DNA from: Dromaius novaehollandiae
Taxonomy: Eukaryota > Chordata > Aves > Casuariiformes > Dromaiidae
Length of the DNA: 64,000 nt
Assembly (NCBI RefSeq): GCF_036370855.1
Contig: NC_088101.1
Coordinates: 7,013,501 to 7,077,500, forward strand
Direction: 5' to 3'
A program made the translations under genes and the position numbers. The notes under the pieces are model-generated. The model searched no databases, was not told the DNA's origin, and saw only the letters and a list, made by a program, of their open reading frames with translations. Positions 35,588 through 47,489 of the stretch are shown in pieces; position 1 is the first letter of the stretch, and each line of letters opens with the position of its first letter.

Positions 35588-38500
35588 GATTCCAGGGGGA
35601 AGACAGGGGAAAGAGAAGGGGGAAAACGGGTGAAGATGGGGGGAAGAGGGAGGAAAGGGAGGGAAGAGAGAAAAGAAGAAACATAAGGAAGAAAGAGAGA
35701 GAAAGGGAAAAAAAGAGACTGAGAAAGAGCGAAAGGGAGAAAAAGAGGAGAGAACAGAGAGAAGGAGAGCAAGAAGTACAGAGAGAGGAGAGACTGAGAC
35801 AAAAGAGAAATAGAACGAGAGAATAAGAGAGCAGCACAGAGAGGGAAAGAAAGAGAAGAGAGGAGGGAGGAGAGAAGACTGTGAGAAGAAGGTAGAGAGA
35901 GAAAAAGAAAGGAAGGAAGAGGGAGAAAGGCAGAGAAAGTGGTGTCAGAGAGTGAGAGAGCAAAAGAGAAAAAGCAGGAAAAGGAGAAAGAGATCGGGGG
36001 AGAAAGAGAAGAAAGAAAAGGAGAGAAAGTGAGAAAGAAGGGGAGAGAAAGACAGAAAAGGGGAAAATGGAGAGAGAGAGAGAAGGGCAGAGATAGAGAC
36101 CAAAGACAGAGAAAGAGAAAGGAAGGAAAGAAAGGAGGGAGAAAGAGGGGAGAGAGAGAGAAGTAAGAAAGGAGGGAGAAAGAAAAAGGGAAAATGGAGA
36201 GAAAGAGAAGGGGAGAAATAAAGAGAGAACAAGAGAGAAAGACAGGAAGAGGAAGGAAGGAAGGGAAAGAAAGAGGAGGGAGAAGGGGAGAGAGAAAGGG
36301 ACAGAGAGACAAAGAAAAGCAGATGAGGAAGAAAGGGAGGGGAAAAGAGAAAGTGAAAGAGAGAAACAAGAAGAAACAAAAAGGGAGAGGGAGGGAGGGA
36401 AAGAGGGAAAGAAAGGGAGAGAGAAAGGAAGAGAAAAAGAATAAGAGTTAAAGAAGGAAAGGAAGAAAAAAGGGAAAGTGGGAAAGAAAGGGAGAAAATG
36501 AGAAAAAAGGGGGAGATGTAAGAAAAAAAGGGAGGCAGAGAGGGAAAAAGAAAGGAGAGGGATGAAAAGCAAAAGAGAGGGAAGAGAAAGTGAGGTAAAG
36601 AGAAGCAGGGGAGGAGTGAGAACAAGAGTGAGAACAAGAGTGAGAAAAGAGAAAGATAAAGTGAGAGAGGAAGAGAATACAGAAGGACAGAGGAAGAGAG
36701 CAAGAAAGACAAGGCAGAGAGAGAGAGAGGGAAAGGTAGAGAGTGACACAGCAGAGACAAAAGAGAGGAAGAGAAGAGAGAGAAGGAGAGAAAGAGGGAG
36801 GAAGGAGAGGTTGAGAGAAAAAGGGAGAGAGAAGGGAAGAAATGGGAGGGGGAAGAGGGAAGGGAGAGGGGGAGGGAAGGAGGGAGAGAGGGAGAGGAAG
36901 AGAGCGAGGAAGAGAGGAGGAGAGAGGGGAGGAGAGAGGAAGGGGGAGAGGAAGAGAGGAACAGAAAAGGAATAGTAGAGAGGAGAGAGAGGAAGATGGA
37001 GAGAAAGACGAGAGAAAGAGGGAGTTGAAGAGAGGAGAGAGGGAAAGAGAAAGAAGAGGGTGAGGGATAGAGAAAAGAAAGAAAAGGGAAGAAAGGGAGA
37101 GAAATTGAGAAAGAGGGAGGAAGAAAGAAGGATAGAGGGAGAGAGAAAAAGAGGGAGGAGGAGTGAGAAAGAAAAAGCATAACGGAGAAAGAACAAAAAG
37201 AAGAGAGAGCAAGAAAGAAAGAAGGAAAATAAGACAGCAAGAAAGAGAAAGGGAAAAGAGAGGTAAAAAGAGAAAAGTGGGAGAGTGAAAGAGAAAAGGG
37301 GGGAGTGGGAGGGAGAGAGAAAAAGAAAAGAGACAAAAAGCAAGAGAGAAAAATGGAGAAAGAAGAGAAAGGGAGTAAGAGGGAGGTAAATATGGAAAAA
37401 GGGGAAGAAGAAAGAGGGAGACAGAAGGAGGGAGAAAGAGAAAGAGGAGAGAGAAGGAGTGAAAAAAGAATGAGAAAGAAGGAGAGGAGAAAGGGGGAAG
37501 AGAGGGGAGAAATGGAGAGAGAAAGGGAGAGAGTGAGAACGACGGAAACAGGGAAAGAGAGAAGGAATAGAGAGGGAGGGAGGGAGAAAAAGAGAAAAAA
37601 TGAGAGAGAAAGGGAAAGAAGAGAGGAGATAAAGAGTGAGAGGGAAAGGGAGAAAAAGAAAAGAGAAAGAAAAAAGAGGAAGACAGGAAAGAAAGAGGGA
37701 AAGAAGAGAGAAAGGGAGAGAAGACAGAAGAAAGAAAGGGAGAGAAAAAGGGAGAAAGAAAACAAGAGAGGGGGAACAGAGAGAGGGAAAGGATGAGAAA
37801 AGGAGAGATGGAGAGAGGGAAAGAGAAAGAACAGAGGAGGAGGAAGGGAGAGAGAGAAAGAATGAGGGAAAGGGAGGGAAAGAAAAAAAGGAGAAAAAGA
37901 GGGGGAAGAGGGAGAGGGAAGGAGTAGAACAAAAGAGAGAGAAAGGAAAGAGAGAGAGGCAATGAGAGGGAAAGAATGAGAAAGAAGGAGTGGTAGATAG
38001 GAGAGAAAGGAGAGACAAGCAAAAGAGAGGAAGTGAGCTAGAGAGACAGAGAGATAAAGAGAAAACCAGAAATAGCATGAGGGAGGAGGGGGGAAGCAGG
38101 TGGGGGAAGAGGGGGGGGAAGAGAGAGGGGGGAAAGAGGGGGGGAAGAGAGGGGGGAAGAGAGAGGGGGGAAAGAGGGGGGAAGAGAAAGGGGGAAGAGA
38201 GAGGGGGAAGAGAGACGGGAAGAGGGGAAGAGAGAGGGGGAAGAGAGAGGGGAAGAGAGAGGGGAAGAGAGAGGGGGAAGGGGGGAAGAGGGGGGAAAGG
38301 AGGGGGAAGAGAGGGGGAAAGGAGGGGGAAAGGAGGGGGAAGAGAGGGGAAAGGGGGGAAGAGAGGGGGGAAAGGAGGGGGAAGAGGGGGGAAAGGAGGG
38401 GGAAGAGGGGGAAAAGGGGGGAAGAGGGGGAAAGGGGAGGAAGAGAGGGGGAAGGGGATAAGGGGGGGAAAGAGAGGGGGGAAAGGGGGGAAGAGCGGGG

Positions 38501-40655
38501 AAGGGGGGGAAGAGGGGGAAGAGAGGGGGAAGAGAGAGGGGGGAAGAGAGAGGGGGAAGAGAGAGAGGGGAAAGAGGGGAAGAGAGAGGGGGAAGAGAGG
38601 GGGAAGAGAGGGGGGAAGAGAGGGGGGAAGAGAGAGGGGGGAAGAGAGATAGGGGAAAGAGGGGAAGAGAGAGGGGGAAGAAAGAAGAGAAGAGAGAGGG
38701 GGAAGAGGGGGGAAAGGAGGGGGAAGAGAGGGGGAAAGGAGGGGGAAGAGAGGGGGAAAGGAGGGGGAAGAGAGGGCAAAGGGGGGGAAGAGAGGGGGGA
38801 AGGAGGGGGAAGAGGGGGAAAAGGGGGGAAGAGGGGGAAAGGGGAGGAAGAGAGGGGTAAGGGGGAAAGAGGGGGGAAAGGGGGGAAGAGCGGGGAAGGG
38901 GGGGAAGAGGGGGAAGAGAGGGGGGAAGAGAGAGGGGGGAAGGGGGGGAAGAGGAGGGGAAGAGAGGGAGGAAGGGGGAAAGAGCGGGGAAGGGGGGGAA
39001 GAGGGGGAAGAGAGGGGGGAAGAGAGAGGGGGGAAGGGGGGGAAGAGGAGGGGAAGAGAGGGAGGAAGGGGGAAAGAGCGGGGAAGAGGGGGAAAGAGTG
39101 GTGGGAGAAGAGCAGGAGAAGGAGAGGGGAGAAGGGGAAGGAGAGAGAGGAAAAGAGAAGGAGACAAAAAAGTAATGAAGAGAGGGAGAAAGCGAGTGAG
39201 TGAGATGAGAAATACAGGACAAAGTAAGAGAAAGAAAAGAGGGAGCTAAGAGAGAGCGACAGAAGGAGACAGAAAAAAGGGAGGGAAGGAGGGAGAGAAA
39301 GAGAGAGGGAGAAAGAGAGGGACAGAGAAACAGACAAAGAGGAAGAGAATATGAGAAGGAGAAAGGGAAAAGGGGAGTGAGTGAGAGAAAGGCAAAGAGG
39401 GAGAGAAGGTGATGGGGAAAGAAGAGAGTGGTAGGAGAGAAGAGAGGAAAGCAAAAGAGAAAGAGGGAGAGAGGGAGAGAAAGAGGGAGGGGAAGTGTGA
39501 TAGGGAGAGAAAAAAAGTGGGAAAGAAAAAGAAAAAAGGGAGGGAGAGGGAGAATGAAAAAGAGACAGGGAGAGGGAGAAAGAGGAAGAAAGAGGGGGGA
39601 GAGAAGAAAAAGAAAGAAGACTGGAAGAGAAGGAGAGAGAGAGGGAAAGAGAAAGGGAGGGAGAAAGAGAGAAGAAAGGAAGAGAGAAAGTGAGGTAAAG
39701 CAAAAGAGAAAGGAGGAGGGAAGGAGTGAGAGTGAGAACAAGAGTGAGAAGAGTGAAAGAGTGAGAGAGGAAGAGAAATACAGAAGGACAGAGGAAGAGA
39801 GAGACAAGATGACAGAAGGAAAGGGAGAGAAAGTGGGAGAGAGGAGACAAGTAGACGGAGAGAACAGAATGAGATAAATGAAAGCAAGAGAGGGAGGGAG
39901 AGAGAAAGAGGAAGAGAAAGGAAGAGAGAAAGAAAGAGGGAAAGAGAGGGAGAGGGAGAGGAGAGAGGAGAGAACAAGAGAGAAAGATGGAGAGAGAAAG
40001 ATGGAAAGAGAAACGAAGAGAGAAAAAGGGAAAAGGGAAAAAGAAGGGGAGAAAGAGCAAAAGAGAGAGAAAGAAGAGACTAGAGGGGGGTGAGAGAAGA
40101 GGGAGAAAGGGAGAAGGAAAGAGAGGGAGGGAGAAAGGGAGAGAAGAAAAGAGAGAAAGGGTGAAGAAAGAAAGAAGGAAGGAGAGAGGAGGGGAAGGAG
40201 AGAAAAAAGAACAAGAGAGACAAAGGGGGAAGAAGAGAGAAAAGAGGAAACAAGAGAGGCAAACGGAGAGACAGAAAGAGAGAAGGATGGGCAAATATGA
40301 GAGAAAAGCAAAAAAGAGAAAGTGAGGTAGAGAAAGAGAGGGAGAGAGAAAGAAAAAGTAAGAAAGAAAGACAATGAGAAGAGAGAAAGTGAGACAAGAA
40401 GAGAAATGCAGAAGGAGACAGGTAGAGAAAGTAAGAGAAACAGAAGACAGAAGGAGACAAAAAGAGAGAGGGAGAGAACAGAGAGAGAGAAGAGAGAGAG
40501 AAGGGAGAAAGTGAGTGAGGGAGAGAAAGTGAAAGAGAAAGAAGGAAAAAGAGGGAAAGAGGCAAGGAGAGGGAAAGAGAGGGGAAAGAAGGCAAGAGAG
40601 AGAGGAGAGGAAGGCAGAGGAGAGAGAGAGAGAGCAAGAAGAGAACAAGGGACGG
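35588..40655 (+). repeat. 5-kb polypurine (GA-rich) tract
   Basis: The plus strand is almost only A and G for five kilobases, with isolated pyrimidines. Typical text is GAGAGAAAGGGAAAGAGAGG. It is not a simple dinucleotide array: a 40-base block GTGAGAGAGGAAGAGAA... at 36661 recurs at 39761, preceded in both places by repeated GAGTGAGAACAAGAGTGAGA, implying a higher-order repeat about 3.1 kb apart. Homopurine mirror-type sequence can form triplex (H-DNA). Very long open frames on the opposite strand exist only because pyrimidine-only sequence cannot spell a stop codon. Confidence 0.95.
38102..39110 (+). repeat. G-rich core of the polypurine tract
   Basis: Array of GGGGGAAGAGAG-type units with many G-runs of four to eight, hence high G-quadruplex as well as triplex potential. 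One purine run, 38217-38458, is uninterrupted for 242 bases. Internal repetition at about 400-500 bp is visible (compare 38280-38520 with 38700-38950). Confidence 0.9.
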
Positions 40656-40659
40656 AGAG

Positions 40660-41320
40660 GAACCACAGAGAGGATTTCGCAGTAGCCTGTTGCTTACTGC
40701 AGCCATTGCCAACCTTGAGCAATTCCTGCGGTGCAAAGCAGCTCCCCGAGTCTGACCTTGGAGACACAAGAGCAGCTGCAGGAGCTCACAGGTGAGCGGC
40801 AGCTTCCCAGGAAGGGGCAGCAGATGAGGCCGTGGCCACAGCACTGTCTGGCAGGCTGCAGCGGCCACCCAGCTCCTGGGGAGCATCGCCCGCATTTTCC
40901 TGGGGGGACTCCAGATGAGCGGCACCTCTGCTCGGGGACCTCTGCAGCAGGGAAAAGGAGCCCAGGTTAGGTGCAATGCCCTGCTAGGCTTTGCCGCTCT
41001 CCTGTCACTCCGGCTCAACCCAGCCAGGCACTGCCGTGTCTTTCAAATGCTTCTAGGTCAGTGTCTCAGCTCCAATAGTCGGAGTTAACATCCAAAAGAG
41101 AAAGGCCAGGGCACATTCAGAGCCCCACTTCCTCTACACTTACTGCTAACAGGCTTTGATTTCCTCCCCATCCCAAATACACTGGGAGCTCCCCTGCTGT
41201 AGCACGGATTTGTGAAGCCACTTAGGGCATTCTTCCAAATCTAGAAAAACGGCAAACTTGGGCTCATTTGCCTGGTGATCAACTGAACTGCTGAGCTACC
41301 CCACAGGCAGTTTTGCCCTA
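40660..41320. other. Non-repetitive sequence right of the polypurine tract, no gene seen
   Basis: Normal composition. A donor-like site follows GAGCTCACAG near 40791 on the plus strand, but no acceptor-to-donor exon could be supported. Confidence 0.4.
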
Positions 41321-41321
41321 C

Positions 41322-41429
41322 CCAGGCAACGGCAGTGATCCTCGCGAGCTGGCGCATGATCGGCACCTCCCTTTTCACCAGTGCCTTGGTGCTCTCTGCT
41401 GCTGCTGCTGCTGGAGGAGGTAAATCCCT
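41322..41429 (-). CDS. Candidate internal exon, unidentified gene
   Basis: On the minus strand a 108-base stretch is flanked by a GCTTGCAG acceptor and a TGG/GTAGGG donor. It reads open in phase 0 for 36 codons, including ESTKALVKREVPIMRQLARI. Composition is protein-like but I do not recognise a family. The overlapping plus-strand frame is also open and also ends in a plausible donor (GTAAAT), so strand is uncertain. Confidence 0.3.
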
Positions 41430-41684
41430 CTGCAAGCCGGGGCTCCATCAAGGTCCACTGGCAGCCCCAGAACAAGGATTTGAACGGCCAGCAAAGGCTA
41501 ACGTACCCAGGAGCAACGAAGCCGCACCCCTCAGCCTGGAGCTTTGGGAACAAGTGAGGAAGAGCAATGCTGGCTCCTTGCTCTTCAAAAGCTCTCAGGG
41601 AGGAGAAAAGGGACCTTTCTGCAATTGCAATGCTACTTGCAAAGACAGCAAATACTGTCAGCCACAAGCCTTCACTCCTAAATT

Positions 41685-42461
41685 CTAGAGTAAAAGACCT
41701 CCCTTGAGCACACAAAGACGGGGCACAAAGGGCACGTGAAGAGGCAGCCCGAATCCCAAAGGCTGCAATAATCCTCTTTGGGAAATCTCCCCAGGTTGAA
41801 AAGTTTGTATATCCTGACGCGACTGCTGCAATGAAAACACAATCACACAAAACATCAGCCAGCCAAAGAAATGAAAAAGTTACCCCGCACACAACGAGAG
41901 GAGGGACGGAGCATCTCCCTGGCTCCCAGCAGAGTTCGGCTTGGCGCACACCTCACGTGGCTACTGAACTCCCCGAGGTAAATACGCAGCGTGGAATCAC
42001 ACAACAGCAGGCAGCGATCAACAGTTTCCACTAAGGCCACTGAGCCCCAAACACCGACGATCCCAAACCTGGAGCGGATGAGCTGACCTTCAGGTCCCTT
42101 CGGGTCAGTACTGCTCCGCACACCTGCACTCAGCCTTACCGTAGCCAGGGCTTCCCATGCAGTTATCTGTAACACATCCCTCCAGAGGTGACCGTCCGTC
42201 CAGGGATCCTAGAGAGATGCTGGGCGGTGAGGGCAACACTGCCTCTGTAAAACAGAAATCACGGCCCCGTCTCACCATTTCCGAACCCCAAGATAAGAGC
42301 TGGGCAGCTCTCTGCCCCCTCCATCCTCCCGACCACCGTGACAGGGATGCAAGCGGCAGCTCAGACCGCACTGACAGCTTCTCGTTCACAGCAAAGGTGG
42401 CGACGTACAGCTCACGAGCGCAAGAGAAGCAGCAGCACTCCTGTCGCAGCACATCACTTTC
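41685..42461 (-). CDS. Candidate four-exon 3' gene end, unidentified
   Basis: Four minus-strand segments with consensus borders share one phase: 42461-42416 (acceptor TTAG, donor GTGAGC), 42244-42140 (acceptor TTTTACAG, donor GTAAGG), 42030-41957 (acceptor CCTTAG, donor GTGAGG) and 41825-41685 (acceptor TTCATTGCAG, ending in TAG). Fragments of the product read ESDVLRQECCCFSCA, LPSPPSISLGSLDGRSPLEG, ETVDRCLLLCDSTLRIYLGE and QSRQDIQTFQPGEISQRG. No family is recognised and no polyadenylation signal is obvious below 41685, so the last exon could instead splice on. The phase agreement across three introns is the main support. Confidence 0.4.
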
Positions 42462-42469
42462 CTAAGCTG

Positions 42470-45400
42470 TGGGTAAAAACCCAGGTGCCAGCTCTGCGGG
42501 GGATCAGGGACCGCTCCTGCACCGGCTGCCCCGAGGCGACACACTGTGTCTCTCCGGCGCTGCATGGAGCAGAACAGATTGATCCGTGCAGGCAGCAGTT
42601 GGTCACTGCTGATTTCTGACCACCTCTGAGGAGGTGGAGACCACAGAGCCTTCAGGCAGCACTGCTGCCCCACTTAATCCACGGCTGCAAATGAACAGGA
42701 GGCAGAGCGGTTTAAACCCAAGTGGCCCTTCAAAAACCCTCCCAGGGCTTCAGGTCACCCTGCAGAGGCTCCGCTGCAAAGCTGATGAAAGAGGAAACAA
42801 GGAGAACCATGGGGTGATGGCAGGGAAGGATAGGAGCAGCCCCTGGGACCACTGAGAACGGCTCCCAAAGGATCTTCCCATCCCTTGGCACAGCCTCCTG
42901 TCCTTGCCTGCACACCCTGTGTCCGACAGTCTTGCAACCAGGAGAGGAGGAAAGTGCTGCCAACTCCACCCCACAGAAACTCCAACTGTTGCTGTGGTGG
43001 GAAGGGAAAACCGTCTGGCATGCGATTGCTGACAACATAACAAGTTAGTAGGACTGCTCTTAATTACTTGCAGCATTAGGCACACAGGCAAGAGCGCTCA
43101 GAAGTCATGCTTCAAATCAGCCTGCATATACAGAGTGTTTTGTGAGAAACTAAAGCTAAATGAAAACTGCATAAGCATGCATCCAGTGTCTTTTGATCAG
43201 TAAGCACGTGTGGAATTGCACGTTGTATTGAATGGAAGCAGATCGCTGCCTGTGTAACAGTAACCCCAGGTTCAACCTACGAGGATCAGAAAAGGCTCCA
43301 GGTAGCAGCCGGACAGCACCAGGAGCGGGCAGCTCAGATCAAACCAGAAAGCCATCACGGGGGGTGAAATGCAAAGTGAATTAAGCAAAGCCCATCACAA
43401 CACACGCGCACACACAGTTGGATTCATGCATCACCGGTGCCAAGGCTACAGCACAAATGTCACTCCCCAGCACCATTTTGTTAAAGCACCTGGAAAAGTG
43501 CAGCGAGCTGCAGCCCTGCTCCTTTGACTCACAGAGCATCAGCGGGCCCAACAGGAAGCCTACTGCCAGGCTTTAATCTGTACTACATTTAACATTATTA
43601 AATACATGAAAGGATGCACCAGGAACAAGCAAATCACAAGAAATGCTGTGCATTTGTCTGAAAGGAAAGAGCACTGGGGGTTTTAATCAGCATAAGCCAT
43701 AACAACCCTTCCACACTCAGCAGAAATGGGCATCACTAAAACCAAACCCTGACAGAGGGCAGTGAAGGAGCACCGCAAGCTCTGCAGCAAGTCCCAGCTC
43801 TGAAATCACCATAACCAACGTGAAGCGAGCGGCTCCCACACTTATCCTGCAGGCGCCACATTTCAGGGGTCTCGGGCTCTCCACACTTAGGGCTTCGGCA
43901 ACACGGCGAATGCAGTTCTGTCCCCCACTGCCTGGGGGCAACACAGACGTGCCTAACTCCCATGTAATTCTCCCCTACACCCTGATTATTGTCAGACACC
44001 AACACACTCAGGGCTGGCAGCGCTCAGCCTTCGGCTCTTCCCTGCCTGGCGGAGCCAACGGCCCCAAAGGCTCAGTGATGAGAGCAGCCTGCCTGGAACG
44101 CAGGGAAACGCACCCCCCCACCCCGCTGAAGATGTCAGCTGAATAATCCCATCAGCTCTCCACCAGGAACTGCCTGCTATATACTAGATACAGCAGCCAG
44201 ATACCTGTCGCAGCCAGTTCCCAGTGAGTCGGTGGAAAAAGGAGAAAGGATGCCTTGGGCACACTTGATATGAATGGTCCCTTTACAGTCTGTGACGTGG
44301 GCAGATGTGATAATTCATGTTGCACAAGACAAGTCTTGCAGCCCCAAAGCAGAAAGGCGTATCATCTGTTTCTGTCTCCCCCAGCAGCAGAAAGGCATTT
44401 TTCTCCTGCAGGTCTCCTGGCCCATCTGCCAGCCCTGGCACCCTGGGCACGGAAGTTGAGGCAGGACGAACGTCCCAACCATCTCTGGGGGCAGCCTTAA
44501 TAGGGCACAACCCAAATTACTGAGCACCAGGTGTGCAGCTGCCAAAGTGTATGGTTTGCCCTCTTCTTCAGACAGCAAAGCAAGCAAACTCGCCTGGGAT
44601 ATTAAGCAACCACACATTGTTCTTCCTTTTTTATTTACTTATTCACTAGTCAGATGGGATACTGAAGCCCCAAAACTGTGTGCGGGGGCAGCAAGTCCCA
44701 GCTGCTCTCCCTAGCTGACACAGAGCCACCCTTCCACACCAGGGAGATGGCGCAGACCAGCACGGTCCAGCCGCCAGACACGTGCGGGAGCCTGGGACAC
44801 TGCTGCGCTCAGAGCTCGGGGAGCTGCAGCACCCCGGCTGCGTGACAGCAGACAGGGCAGACCTGGGCTCTTTCAGGGCCTCCTTCAGCAGAGCAGTGGC
44901 TCCCCTCTCTCCTGGCTGCGGTGCAGCGCAAGGGGAGAAAAGGGCCGGCACCTCGGTTTAATCACTAGCACGCAGCCCCTGTTGAGCCGTGACCATGTCC
45001 CCCACTGAAACGCTTTGGGAGCTGCCTGCCTGGAGAGCGGCTCTCAGCAGGCTCTGTGCTGAGTCCCTTCCCATGGGGCAGGAAGGTCCCCCAACTCCCC
45101 ACTGCAGTGCAGCAGCCCCAGGCAGAGGGTGCAGCTGCCGGTGCCCAGAGACCTGTGAGCCAGCAGAGGATTTTGGCTCCCTCTTCCCCCTGGGAGCAGG
45201 CAAGGCTCTGCAGTGGGGGACAGGGAGCCAGGGAGACATCGCAGCCCTCCGCAGGGCTGTGACGAGTTTTGCATCCATCGCCAAGGCAGGCCGTTCTTCT
45301 GGGGCCCTGAGGCTGAGTCCAGTGGGAGCAGTGCTCAGCTGCTGCAGAAAGCATCCCAAGTCTCCTCCCAGCAGGGCTGAACGACGCCACACGGGTGCCC

Positions 45401-46610
45401 TCGTCCTCCCTTGCAGAGGGGATTTCTTTCCCTGCAGCGTTTTGCCCTGCTCAGACACCAGCACTAATGCCCAGACTGGCCCCGCACAAAGTCTCTCCCA
45501 AGGCAGGGAGGGGAGCAGCAAAACCAGGGAAATGGCCCAGCCTGGGAACCAGCAGGTCGAGCTCCTGCACTGAGCCCCGAGCAACAGCACCGAGCCTGAC
45601 CCAAGGCTGCAGCATCATTTCCTTGGTGCAAATGCAGCGAGTGGCACAAAGCCGCTCTGCCTGAGCTGCCCTGCTCCTGAGGGAGGGGTTTGGCTCCCAG
45701 GGACATAGCTAGGGAAGTGGCAAAGCATGACGTAGAGGAGCGTGGTAGAGATGCACACGGAGAATTCAGCATCGTCTGCCCTGCCTGGCTCCAACAGTTG
45801 TGGGCAATGAGGGAGCTCAGTCGTGAGCAGAGGTTTGCAGTCGTGCACTGCTGTTCATCGCTCACAGACCAAGGAGTCATCCAGCATCAGCCTCCCACCG
45901 CTGTCGAACAAGGTCCCGCGGCCACGTTTCAAGTGGTGAGCGAGAGCCTCTGGAGCAGAGCAAGAGGCCGCTTCTGGCACAACAGGCATCCTTGCTTCCA
46001 CAGGTTTGGGTCCTCCTCTTTTGCTGGCATCCTCCCTCTGCTACAAGCCCAACTCCTTGAGAAAGGAGTCTACAGGAAGCTAATCGCATTGCATGCTTGA
46101 TGCACGCGTTAAACTGAGAGTCTCATTTAAGTACAGCAGGTGGAAGTCATGTTCAGACAGCAGGTCCTATCTGTCTGTCCGTCTCTGAGGGGTGTCTTGT
46201 TTTTGTGATCGCTAACACGTGTAACTGCAGCGCAGAATTAGAAAGCTTTTTTTCTTTTGTTACAGAAGCCCCATGTTTGTCTTGTGAAGTTTCCTGAGGA
46301 GTCTGTCAGTGCAGAAATTCATCCTTACGTGCGTTATCAGAAGCTGTTCCAGCAGACTAGACCAGGGTTTTATGGCAGAGCCCAAAGAGCAGAGCTGCCT
46401 GGAGATTGCTCGGCTGGACTTGGCCTTCTGTACTGGAAGGTCTGTCAGCCAAGAAGCATCATCTTTCAAACTGCCCCTTCCATGTAAGCCAGCTCCCCGC
46501 CTCACCTCACCGGCCGGTTCTACCCCAGGAAAACTTCCCCTACAACTCCACGCATGCAAACACCGGTGTATGGAGTAATGCGGAAGAGCGTTGAGGAGCT
46601 AGGCGATGGG
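42470..46610. other. No firmly supported gene
   Basis: Ordinary composition. Scattered open frames on both strands lack domains. One plus-strand stretch from 46266 follows an excellent acceptor (TTTTTTTCTTTTGTTACAG) and reads KPHVCLVKFPEESVSAEIHP before running to a stop at 46487; it may be an exon but nothing upstream joins to it. Confidence 0.4.
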
Positions 46611-46619
46611 AACTAGCCA

Positions 46620-46990
46620 GACTGTCCCAGGAGGAAAGAGAAACAGTATAAACTGTCCTGCACATCTTATCTGTTACAACCCCTAGCTTGGCATGCTTTA
46701 GTGGCTATAATGTCACATGACCGTTTCATGAGCATAACGTAATTCTGCTTATTGCGCATGCGCTTGTTGCATAAAAACTTCTTAGTTCCCCCTCCCTGGG
46801 TTCCTCGCCATGGACCGACGCTCAGCGGTGCCGGGGACTCTCCCATCTTCTTATCGCCTTGATGAGGATAACACGGGGGAACCCCTGCAGGGACACAGAC
46901 TGGCTGGAGCAGCCATTTCTCCAACAGCTGCTGTTTGATCTTCTAACGATCCTTGTGTGCCTTGTATTTGTGCATCTGTCCCTGCCTGGG
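46620..46990 (+). mobile_element. Possible solo LTR-like sequence
   Basis: A promoter-like block with GCGCATGCGC followed by a TATA-like GCATAAAAAC near 46770 and a GC-rich leader has the look of a retroviral LTR U3-R region. No matching partner, clear terminal TG/CA pair, target-site duplication or internal viral sequence was found nearby, so this is tentative. If real it is a solo relic. Confidence 0.25.
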
Positions 46991-47488
46991 GTCGGGGTGG
47001 CACCCCCACCTTGCGCCCACAACCGGGAAGCACCCTGAACAGCACACGACACCAAGGCAAACAAGGTCCTCCAAACAGTGATTTTGGACAGCAGGAAGTT
47101 TCTCCGGGTGTCCTGGGGGGGATGTAAGCAGCACTCGTAGTGATGCAGATGCACTGTACTGCTGCCACTCCAGGCACGAGCTGCCAGGCGAGGCCTGATG
47201 GCACTTCTTCACTGAATATGAAACAAGATGATCAAGCAGGACTCAAGCTACCCCCTTCTGTGACAGCAAGCTACAGCGTGATGCCTCAGCCCCATCAGCA
47301 TAAACCGAAGCAGCCCTGTGGAGATCAGCTGGTAACACCGCTTTTCTCCCGCCACAAGTCTGTCCCAGTGCTCTGACCACAAGCCTACTCGGCCCCCTAC
47401 AAACCCCTGGCAGCAGTTCTGCTGCTTTCCACAAGCAGCTGGGCCCCAGCTGATCAAACAGCAACTGTTGGAGAAATGGCTGCTCCAG
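46904..47488. repeat. 37-bp inverted repeat pair
   Basis: 46904-46940 and 47452-47488 are reverse complements with one mismatch, 511 bases apart. Flanking sequence does not match, so this is not a simple transposon end pair. Confidence 0.75.
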
Positions 47489-47489
47489 C

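Noticed and set aside
35538-40666. Very long minus-strand open frames (over 1,200 and 1,500 codons) rich in Ser, Leu, Phe and Pro
   Set aside because: They read the pyrimidine strand of the polypurine tract, where no stop codon can be spelled; no domain, no splice logic.
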